Source of the DNA: Oscillospiraceae bacterium
GTDB taxonomy: Bacteria > Bacillota > Clostridia > Oscillospirales > Acutalibacteraceae
NCBI GenBank assembly: GCA_009786735.1
Contig: WQRM01000079.1
Location: forward strand, 1-7,357
Reading direction: 5' to 3'
DNA: 7,357 nucleotides
The notes beneath the pieces were generated by a model. It was not told where the DNA came from. It worked only from the letters and a program-made list of their open reading frames with translations, and did no database searches. Positions 1-5,380 of the stretch are shown piece after piece. Each line of letters opens with the position of its first letter. The stretch's first letter is position 1. A program made the translations under genes and the position numbers.

Positions 1-363
1 GCCATCGTGCGGCGGCGTGGGATACATCAGCGCTTGGATGCTCAGCAGCACCGCGCGCGGCGTTTCGTGCCGCAAGGTATCCTCTAGCATTGCGCGGGCG
101 TGCCACATCAACTGCTGCGGGTTGCCGCGAATGAACGCCGGCACGCCGAACTCCTCCCACAGCACCACGGGCGAGATGTTGGAATACACCTCGCACGAGC
201 CGATGATGATGAGGTCATGGTTGAAGTTGCTTTGGTAGTACTCGGCGGTCAGCGCGCCCTCGAAGGGGTTGGTCATATATTTGGGCATCAGCAACCGCTG
301 CACCGCCCAAAAGGCAACACAGAAAAACACCAGTGCCAGCAAAATAGAGAGAATGCGTTTCAT
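1..363 (-). CDS. dltD: DltD-like SGNH-fold hydrolase, N-terminal 121 codons (runs off window edge)
   Basis: Minus-strand reading frame starting at the ATG 363-361 and open to the window edge; 121 residues are visible. It starts with a basic residue pair and one membrane helix (about residues 4-25), so the rest should be extracytoplasmic. Residues 51-68 (LIIIGSCEVYSNISPVVL) match SGNH block I, but the residue aligned with the nucleophile Ser is Cys57. FIRGNPQQLMWHARAMLEDT (77-96) resembles the block II area of clostridial DltD-like proteins. An AGGAG at 372-368 lies 4 nt before the ATG. In the classical system DltD transfers D-alanine from the membrane step to teichoic acid. Placement as the last visible gene of a dltA-C-B series supports that role; the catalytic His/Asp lie outside the window, so activity cannot be judged. 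Confidence 0.82.
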   Translation of the reverse strand, partial: MKRILSILLALVFFCVAFWAVQRLLMPKYMTNPFEGALTAEYYQSNFNHDLIIIGSCEVYSNISPVVLWEEFGVPAFIRGNPQQLMWHARAMLEDTLRHETPRAVLLSIQALMYPTPPHDG

Positions 364-367
364 AAAG

Positions 368-372
368 CTCCT
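368..372 (-). promoter_or_regulatory. Shine-Dalgarno of dltD, at the edge of the inserted element
   Basis: AGGAG on the minus strand, 4 nt before the dltD ATG. Its first base falls in the TAA/TTA duplication that flanks the inserted repeat element, so the insertion left the ribosome binding site whole. Confidence 0.6.
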
Positions 373-374
373 AA

Positions 375-540
375 ACCCCCACCGTCGCGACAAGTCGCGC
401 CACCTCCCCCAAGGGGGAGGCATCAACTGAGCGGATTCATTTTAGCGAGATGTTTGCTTGGTAAATTGCGCGAAGGAAAATCAACGCAGACGGTTGACGC
501 CTCCCCCTTGGGGGAGGTGCCCCGAAGGGGCGGTGGGGGT
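375..540. mobile_element. MITE-like element with long terminal inverted repeats, between dltB and dltD
   Basis: About 166 bp with no plausible gene. The left end (375-430) and right end (486-540) are inverted copies. Each has ACCCCCACCG at the tip, then a small hairpin (386-399, CGCGAC/GTCGCG; 519-531, GCCCC/GGGGC), then a CCTCCCCCxxGGGGGAGG palindrome (403-420; 500-517), then a weaker TCAAC/GTTGA match. The hairpin arms differ in sequence between ends but both pair. TAA occurs on both sides (372-374 and 541-543), fitting a target-site duplication. The right end supplies two bases of the dltB stop codon. It resembles palindromic repeats I recall as common in Clostridia; no transposase is encoded here, so movement would need one in trans. 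In RNA the two ends could pair into one long stem between dltB and dltD. Confidence 0.78.
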
Positions 541-2054
541 TAAAACTGCATATAGAAGAAGTCTTGCATATCGAACCCAAGCCCATACACGCCGAAGATG
601 AAAATCGCCAGCACCAGCAGCGCCCAGAAGATCGCAGGTGGGCGGCGCTTTGGCTCATCGCCTCTGGCTTCGCGGCGGAACCACGGCACCGCAATCATCA
701 CCGAGATAGCGAGCGCAGCCACCAGCCATTCGAGGGGCGTGAGACCGAACCATATGTCGTTCTCGCCAAAGTAGCGGAAAAACGCGCCAAACTGCGGACG
801 CGTGATGAACGATGCGAAGTGGCGGAAGGTCAGCGGCACGTCCATGTAGATGTCGAACGAGCGAATCAGCGTCAGCAGCAGGAAGGTACGCAGCACCGCA
901 AAGCAAGTGTAGGCTTTTGTCTTGGTGAAGCTGAAGCGCTCATTGAACTTCGCATAGGCGGGCTTGAGTTCCTGCGAAATCATGATGACCACGCCGTTCG
1001 CCAGCCCCCACACGATGAAGTTCCACGCCACGCCGTGCCAAATGCCCGTGGTGAACCACGTGACCGCTGTGGCAAGGTGAATCTTGAGCCGTGTTGGCCA
1101 CTTCTGCATGAACTTCGCCACCGAAAGCGGATAGAACACGTAATCGCGAAACCACGTGCCCATGGTGATGTGCCAGCGCCGCCAGTAGTCGAAAATGTCG
1201 CGCGCACGAAACGGCGAGATGAAATTTTCCTCCAAGCGAATGCCCAAGCACATCGCAATGCCGATGGAGATATCAATCGCGCCGCTGAAGTCGGCATAGA
1301 GCGCAGCACCCCACACCAGCATCGCGAAAAACGAGAACATCCCGCTGTATTCACCCGGCGTGTAGGCCAGATACTCCACCGCAATGCGCAGCCGAAAGCC
1401 CACAATCATGATCTTGAAGAAGCCCCAAATCATGCGCTGCAGCCCGCGCCCGAACCATTCCCAGTCCATGCGTTTTTCGCCCAGCAGAGCCTCGGACACG
1501 TTGTTGTAGCGGCTGATGGGCCCCATCATGGCATAGGGGAAGAAAATGGTGAACAGTGCCAGCTTCAGCGGGTTGCGCTGCACCTCCACCTTGCCCCAGA
1601 ACACGTCAATCAGATAGCCACAAATGCGGAACATGTAGTAGCTGATGCCCACGAAGAAAATCATGTTGGGGATAATCTCCGTGCGGGCGAGTGCTTCGCC
1701 GATTTTCACCGCCGCCAGCAAGCTAAAGTTGAACACCAGCCCGGCAATCAGCCAGCTGCGTTGCCGCCGTTTTTGCGCAGCGTTGTAGCCCTTGCGCTCG
1801 TCGCGGGTCATGCTGTTGCGGTGTTGGGCGACGTAAGCCTTCTGCGCGGCTTTCAGCTTGCCCATGTGCATTGCAATGCCATAGCTCACCGCCACCGTCA
1901 CCAGCATCGTGGCAAGCGCCGCCCAGCCCGCCAGGGCATAAAACCCCAAGCTGGCTAGCAAGAGCAGCGGCCACTGCGCGCGCTTCGGCAATGTGTAATA
2001 CAACACAAACAGCACGCACAAGCCGCCCAAAAACCACGGCGAGATAAACGTCAT
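540..2054 (-). CDS. dltB: DltB: MBOAT-family D-alanyl (amino acyl) transferase with DltX-like C-terminal tail
   Basis: A 504-residue polytopic membrane protein of the MBOAT family. It should take the aminoacyl group from DltC inside the cell and pass it across the membrane. The family signatures are WRRWHITMGTWFRDY (291-305) and the invariant catalytic histidine in TGIWHGVAWN (His340). About ten or more hydrophobic helices are visible. The ATG at 2054-2052 is preferred over the upstream GTG at 2090 because AGAGG (2065-2061) lies 6 nt before it; the GTG falls inside a palindrome. The protein ends with a hydrophobic helix and then DFFYMQF (498-504). The same type of ending (FIYNEF) is the functional C-terminus of the separate small protein DltX in Bacillus-type operons. 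The stop codon TAA lies at the edge of an inserted repeat element. The dltC-dltB gap is 59 nt. Confidence 0.92.
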   Translation of the reverse strand: MTFISPWFLGGLCVLFVLYYTLPKRAQWPLLLLASLGFYALAGWAALATMLVTVAVSYGIAMHMGKLKAAQKAYVAQHRNSMTRDERKGYNAAQKRRQRSWLIAGLVFNFSLLAAVKIGEALARTEIIPNMIFFVGISYYMFRICGYLIDVFWGKVEVQRNPLKLALFTIFFPYAMMGPISRYNNVSEALLGEKRMDWEWFGRGLQRMIWGFFKIMIVGFRLRIAVEYLAYTPGEYSGMFSFFAMLVWGAALYADFSGAIDISIGIAMCLGIRLEENFISPFRARDIFDYWRRWHITMGTWFRDYVFYPLSVAKFMQKWPTRLKIHLATAVTWFTTGIWHGVAWNFIVWGLANGVVIMISQELKPAYAKFNERFSFTKTKAYTCFAVLRTFLLLTLIRSFDIYMDVPLTFRHFASFITRPQFGAFFRYFGENDIWFGLTPLEWLVAALAISVMIAVPWFRREARGDEPKRRPPAIFWALLVLAIFIFGVYGLGFDMQDFFYMQF

Positions 2055-2085
2055 ACCTATCCTCTTTTGCCCCTTAGTTTTTTGC

Positions 2086-2109
2086 GTCACTTTTTTTCAA
2101 AAAAGTGAC
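2086..2109. repeat. 24-bp T/A-rich palindrome between dltC and dltB
   Basis: GTCACTTTTTT and AAAAAAGTGAC pair perfectly (11 bp arms, 2-nt centre). It lies 4 nt beyond the dltC stop and upstream of the dltB ribosome binding site. The layout matches the palindrome at 5208-5231 (same total length, same T-tract/A-tract core). It could act as an RNA hairpin, weak terminator or mRNA-end stabiliser, or be a small repeat element; the sequence does not decide. Confidence 0.7.
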
Positions 2110-2113
2110 AAAA

Positions 2114-2344
2114 TCATTCGTCTTCCAGTCGCTCAATCAGCGCCCAAATGGCGGCGGCGGAGTGAAAGTGCTCGGGGTCGCCCATCACGCTGGGCGGGAA
2201 CTCAACGTCAAAGCGTTGCTCAATCTCGGTGATCAGCTCGACCATCTCAAGCGATTGAATCAGCGCGCCATCGCGGCGAGCATCGTAGGTCGCGAAGTCC
2301 ACATCGGGGTACAGCTCATTGAGCAGCTCAAGCAGTTTTTCCAT
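2114..2344 (-). CDS. dltC: DltC: D-alanyl carrier protein
   Basis: A 76-residue acidic carrier protein, the usual size for DltC. It should carry the activated amino acid as a thioester on 4'-phosphopantetheine. The attachment site is Ser31 in ALIQSLEMVELI (27-38); the usual Asp before this Ser is Gln30. The segment TEIEQRFDVEFP (39-50) is the typical helix III region of carrier proteins. The start codon lies within the last codons of dltA, giving a 17-nt overlap in another frame, so translation is probably coupled; a purine-rich GAAAGAGAGA in the dltA coding region serves as ribosome binding site. It sits between dltA and dltB, so the order is A-C-B-D rather than the classical A-B-C-D. Confidence is high because of size, motif and neighbours. 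Confidence 0.9.
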   Translation of the reverse strand: MEKLLELLNELYPDVDFATYDARRDGALIQSLEMVELITEIEQRFDVEFPPSVMGDPEHFHSAAAIWALIERLEDE

Positions 2345-3842
2345 GGATGTATCTCTCTTTCAGACCATTGCGGTCGATTTTTCCGTTGGGGGTCAGGGGC
2401 ATGTGGTCGAGCGCGTGCAGCACGTTGGGCAGCATGTAGGGCGGCAGCTTGGTGCCCAGCGCGGCCTGCAAGTCAGCGCGTTCAAGCGACGACACCGCGC
2501 ACAAAATCAGCTTTTTCTTCGCTTCGTCAAACAGGCAACACGCCGCCGACACACCGTCAATCGCCAGTGCGGCAGACTCAATCTCGCCCAGCTCAATGCG
2601 ATAGCCCGCGCGCTTAATCTGGTGGTCACGGCGGGAGATAAACAGCAGGTTGCCCGCATCGTCCAGCTCGCCCAAGTCGCCGGTGCGATAGACCGGCTCG
2701 GCATAGCGGCTGTGCAGCGGGTTTTGCACAAAAGCTTGCGCGCTGCGTTCAGCGTCGGCATAGTAGCCCAGCGTCACACAGGTGCCACGAATGCAGATTT
2801 CGCCCGCTTGCCCGGCTTGGGTGATGCGCCGGTCATCGTCATCCAGCAGGAACATATCCGTGTTGCGAAACGGGCGACCAATCGGCACACGCGGTGCATC
2901 GAAGTCCGTAGGCAGCTCGTAGTGGCAACTCATGCCCGTGCATTCCGTTGGACCATACAGGTTGATGAACCGTGCGTCGGGGCAGGCGGCTCGCCATGCA
3001 TTGAGCTGCTTTTGTGGGAAGACTTCGCTGCCAAACGCGATGGTGCGCAGGTGCTGCGGAACAACCTCGTTGAGGATGCGCAGCGCAGCCACCATCGTGA
3101 ACGCCGACGCCACCCAGCACACCGTATTGATGCGCTTTTCGTTGAGGTATTCGATGAGCTTGAGCGGGAAGCTGAAGTAGCTCTTGGGGATGAACCAAGT
3201 TTGCGCGCCAAACTTCAGCGTGGGGAACAGCTCCTTCAAGCAAGCGTCCACATAAAGCGGGGCTTGGTTGCCGAAGATGGTGCTCTCGCTCACCTGCAGC
3301 ACATCGCTGAGCGTTTCGATGTAGTCAATCACGCTGCGGTGGCAGGCAACCACGCCCTTGGGCTTGCCGGTTGAACCCGACGTAAACACCACATAGATGG
3401 GGTCGGTGTCGATCTGCCGTGCTGCGATTTCTTCCAGCGCTGGCGCATCAATCGGCGTGTTGATGATGTCGCCGTAGTGCAGCACTTGCCCGGTGAACGC
3501 AGGCAGTTTGTCGCATGTCGTGTCATCGCAAATCACCACGCGCGGCTTGAGTGTATCGAATATCAGCTCAATACGGTGGCGTGGCATTTCTTCGTCAAGC
3601 GGCACATAGAAACAGCCCGCCCGCACCACGCCGAAGAACGCGCTCACCGCGCAAGGTCCCTTCGCCATGAACACCACCACCGGCTCGTTGGCAAAGCCGC
3701 CTGCCGCCAGCGCCGAGCCAATCGCCCGCGAGCGCAGGTCTAACTCGGCAAACGTGAGATGGATGGCATCATCGCAGAAGGCCGCCTTGTTGGGCAGCCG
3801 TGCGGCGATGTTATCCAGATAGTCTAAGACGTTGATTCGCAT
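2328..3842 (-). CDS. dltA: DltA-like amino acid adenylation ligase (D-alanine:carrier protein ligase)
   Basis: A 504-residue cytoplasmic enzyme of the ANL adenylation family; it should activate an amino acid with ATP and load it on DltC. The core motifs are intact: P-loop TSGSTGKPKG (154-163), YGPTE (296-300), YRTGDL (385-390), the hinge region RRDHQIKRAGYRIELGEIE (404-422), and catalytic Lys488 in TPNGKIDR. Asp199 (LYVDACLKEL) aligns with the pocket Asp that binds the substrate amino group in Bacillus DltA. FGSEVF (270-275) replaces the classical F-C-G-E, so Gly271 stands where the Cys linked to D-Ala selectivity is expected. The start could be the ATG at 3848, which overlaps the upstream stop as ATGA, or at 3842, which has CGGA 6 nt before it and matches the usual MRINVLDYL opening. 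The 3' end overlaps dltC. Confidence 0.9.
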   Translation of the reverse strand: MRINVLDYLDNIAARLPNKAAFCDDAIHLTFAELDLRSRAIGSALAAGGFANEPVVVFMAKGPCAVSAFFGVVRAGCFYVPLDEEMPRHRIELIFDTLKPRVVICDDTTCDKLPAFTGQVLHYGDIINTPIDAPALEEIAARQIDTDPIYVVFTSGSTGKPKGVVACHRSVIDYIETLSDVLQVSESTIFGNQAPLYVDACLKELFPTLKFGAQTWFIPKSYFSFPLKLIEYLNEKRINTVCWVASAFTMVAALRILNEVVPQHLRTIAFGSEVFPQKQLNAWRAACPDARFINLYGPTECTGMSCHYELPTDFDAPRVPIGRPFRNTDMFLLDDDDRRITQAGQAGEICIRGTCVTLGYYADAERSAQAFVQNPLHSRYAEPVYRTGDLGELDDAGNLLFISRRDHQIKRAGYRIELGEIESAALAIDGVSAACCLFDEAKKKLILCAVSSLERADLQAALGTKLPPYMLPNVLHALDHMPLTPNGKIDRNGLKERYIHGKTA

Positions 3843-3844
3843 AG

Positions 3845-4543
3845 TCATTCCGTTTCTAGTTTTTTGCGCTTTCTTCGCAGAGCGCGGAGGAACAAGCACG
3901 ACAACACAACCAATGCAATCGGCAGTCCAAAGACAAGGATAACGCTCACTACGATATTTGTGTACGGTGCTCCACCATTGCGGTTAACACGCCTGTTGCA
4001 GCAAATGCAAACCCATCGCGTGGGCGCAGGCGGGCGGTAGTTTGCGTTGCGCTGCAGCCGCGCAAGAAAACGTACGATTTCGGCTTCGTCGGCGTTGCCG
4101 CGTGCGTATCCGCCGCGGGCATGGCTTGTTGTGCGTTGCCAAAGCTCTCTGCCGACATCACTCCAAGTGCTTTGCGCGCCGATGTCAAATTCCGCAAGGT
4201 GATAAGTGAGGTTGTCTAGGTCAAAGGTTACATCATACCAAACGGGTGGCCAATCATGCGACCTAAGCAGCCAATGCAATTGCCCCGTTTGCCGATGATA
4301 ATATCCCCAGAGCGGTGAAAATTCTCTCTCGCTGCCGGGTGCAGCCGTAAGCTGCACAGCACGACCGTTGTCGTAAACATACACCGCACTGCGGTTGACA
4401 ATTAGCACCATCACGCCGTCTTGCTCAAGCACGCGCCAAATATAGTGCTCGCCATAGGGCACCGGATCGGGGCTTGCGCTTGCCGAAACCGCAAAGCCAA
4501 GCACCAGCAGCACGACGAAGAGCAAAATCACAAGTTTTTTCAT
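3845..4543 (-). CDS. Unrecognised signal-peptide protein with C-terminal membrane anchor
   Basis: 232 residues; I do not recognise the family. A signal peptide is clear (MKKLVILLFVVLLVLGF, then a likely A-x-A cleavage near residue 24). A globular extracytoplasmic part follows, rich in Trp and Tyr (about 30-175). Next are a Cys cluster WVCICCNRR (177-185), a membrane helix (about 196-220) and a strongly basic tail RALRRKRKKLE, which would sit in the cytoplasm. The start ATG overlaps the racemase stop as ATGA, and AGGAG (4556-4552) lies 8 nt upstream. The stop overlaps the first possible dltA ATG in the same way, so it is translated between racemase and dltA. Its position is where small dltX or sensor genes sit in other dlt operons, but length and sequence are unlike DltX. 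A role at the outer face of the membrane in the same pathway is inference from context. Confidence 0.85.
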   Translation of the reverse strand: MKKLVILLFVVLLVLGFAVSASASPDPVPYGEHYIWRVLEQDGVMVLIVNRSAVYVYDNGRAVQLTAAPGSEREFSPLWGYYHRQTGQLHWLLRSHDWPPVWYDVTFDLDNLTYHLAEFDIGAQSTWSDVGRELWQRTTSHARGGYARGNADEAEIVRFLARLQRNANYRPPAPTRWVCICCNRRVNRNGGAPYTNIVVSVILVFGLPIALVVLSCLFLRALRRKRKKLETE

Positions 4544-5190
4544 GACAGTAGCTCCTGTGCAAGAATATGCATCGGGTCGGTGTAGTGTTCGCCGGGCTCG
4601 GCCAGCAACGAAAGCTCCGTGCAGCCAAGAATCACCGTCTGCGCGCCGCGGTCGAGCAGCGGCTGGGCAATCTGCGCAAGCGCGCTCGAACAAAGTTTGC
4701 CCAGTTTCACGGCGTTGATAACATCCATCACCGCTTGGGTGTCGTCGGGCACAACCGCGTCGATGCCCGCTTGCTGCAGCGCCCGCACAAACGCGCCCGA
4801 ATGGTAGCTCCCCAGCGTGCACAACAAGCCCGCGTGGGTGATACCTCGCCCAGCCAAGTGCCGCGCCGTCAGCGCAAGCATGTCCAGCAGAGGAGCATCA
4901 ACAGCGGCTTGCAGTTCGGCGATAAAATGGTGTGCCGTGGCGCAGGGCATCGCGAGCACTTGCGCACTCGCAGCGTGCAGCGTTTGCAGACCGCTCACCA
5001 GCGCAGGCAGGGGAGAAATCTCGCTGTTGCCCAGCAGAAATGCGGTGCGGTCGGGCACGCTCGCCTTGCTGTATAACACAATGTCGGGGTGGTCTTGGTC
5101 GCAAGTCACCGCGTGCATGCGAATGAGCATGTCATACAGCCTGCAGCTCGCCGCAGGTCCAAGCCCGCCCAAAATGCCGATGGTTTTCAT
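4540..5190 (-). CDS. Aspartate/glutamate racemase family protein
   Basis: 216 residues, close to the usual length for this PLP-independent racemase family, which interconverts L- and D-amino acids using two cysteines. Both are present: Cys83 in MPCATAHHF (81-89) and Cys190 in ILGCTELSLL (187-196). The opening MKTIGILGGLGP matches the family; the usual CNTxH is CATAH here, so the Asn is Ala. LLCTLGSYHSG (122-132) fits the second domain. Start ATG 5190-5188 has AAAGG (5203-5199) 8 nt upstream. The stop overlaps the start of the next gene (ATGA), placing it first in the dlt operon. In this position it probably supplies a D-amino acid for the DltA ligase. The family covers Asp, Glu and other substrates, so the product cannot be fixed from sequence. 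Confidence 0.88.
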   Translation of the reverse strand: MKTIGILGGLGPAASCRLYDMLIRMHAVTCDQDHPDIVLYSKASVPDRTAFLLGNSEISPLPALVSGLQTLHAASAQVLAMPCATAHHFIAELQAAVDAPLLDMLALTARHLAGRGITHAGLLCTLGSYHSGAFVRALQQAGIDAVVPDDTQAVMDVINAVKLGKLCSSALAQIAQPLLDRGAQTVILGCTELSLLAEPGEHYTDPMHILAQELLS

Positions 5191-5198
5191 GTGTGTTG

Positions 5199-5203
5199 CC
5201 TTT
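5199..5203 (-). promoter_or_regulatory. Shine-Dalgarno of the racemase gene
   Basis: AAAGG on the minus strand, 8 nt before the ATG. It begins a few bases after the 24-bp palindrome, so folding of that palindrome in RNA would place a hairpin directly beside the ribosome binding site. No convincing promoter was found in the gap upstream (5191-5380). Confidence 0.55.
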
Positions 5204-5207
5204 CTCT

Positions 5208-5231
5208 GTTCTTTTTTTGGAAAAAAAGAAC
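5208..5231. repeat. 24-bp T/A-rich palindrome upstream of the racemase gene
   Basis: GTTCTTTTTTT and AAAAAAAGAAC pair perfectly (11-bp arms, GG centre), followed by a further A7 run at 5234-5240. It is the same size and design as 2086-2109, with different outer bases that still pair. On the minus strand the 5245-5255 hairpin followed by T7 could make a weak terminator for the transglutaminase-like gene, but the stem has only four G/C pairs. Confidence 0.68.
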
Positions 5232-5243
5232 CAAAAAAACTTA

Positions 5244-5267
5244 GCCGCTTCGCGGTGGATGGTTAAT
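5244..5267. repeat. Possible degenerate end of the same repeat family
   Basis: A small hairpin CCGC-TTC-GCGG is followed by TGGATGGTTAA, which resembles the GGGGC GGTGGGGGTTAA right end at 527-543. The CCTCCCCC-type palindrome is missing, so this is a fragment at best and may be chance. Confidence 0.35.
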
Positions 5268-5294
5268 GACGAGTTGAAGAAACAAGTCTCAATT

Positions 5295-5334
5295 CCCCTC
5301 CGTGGAGGGGTGCCGTCGCAACGGCGGGGTGGTT
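5295..5334. repeat. Solo terminal module of the MITE-like repeat family
   Basis: The palindrome CCCCTCC-GT-GGAGGGG (5295-5310) is followed by T, then the stem GCCGT/ACGGC with loop CGCA (5312-5325), then GGGGTGGTT (5326-5334). This is the layout of the right end of the element at 500-541 (palindrome, T, five-pair stem, G-rich tail), with other bases in the stems. No matching inverted partner was found within the gap. It lies between the transglutaminase-like and racemase genes. Confidence 0.65.
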
Positions 5335-5380
5335 TTCGCACAGTGACTGAGGGGGCAACTACGCAGGTGTCGCAGCCCCA

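Noticed and set aside
375..540. CRISPR array or intrinsic terminator in the dltB-dltD gap
   Set aside because: There are only two inverted, not direct, repeat ends with no spacer series, and the G/C-rich hairpins are not followed by a T run on the minus strand.
564..1958. Long plus-strand open frame (464 codons) opposite dltB
   Set aside because: Its translation is His/Arg/Gln-rich with no domain, and it mirrors the clearly real DltB frame; it arises from G+C-rich codon use.
2055..2090. Upstream GTG start for dltB
   Set aside because: The GTG lies inside the 24-bp palindrome with no ribosome binding site, while the ATG at 2054 has AGAGG at 6 nt.
2319..3374. Plus-strand open frame (351 codons) opposite dltA and dltC
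   Set aside because: Antisense shadow of an adenylation enzyme with all core motifs; no ribosome binding site and no recognisable domain.
4544..4822. N-terminal extension of the anchored protein to 4822
   Set aside because: The extra residues are Arg/Ala/Cys-rich and overlap the racemase coding region; the ATG at 4543 has AGGAG 8 nt upstream and starts a clean signal peptide.
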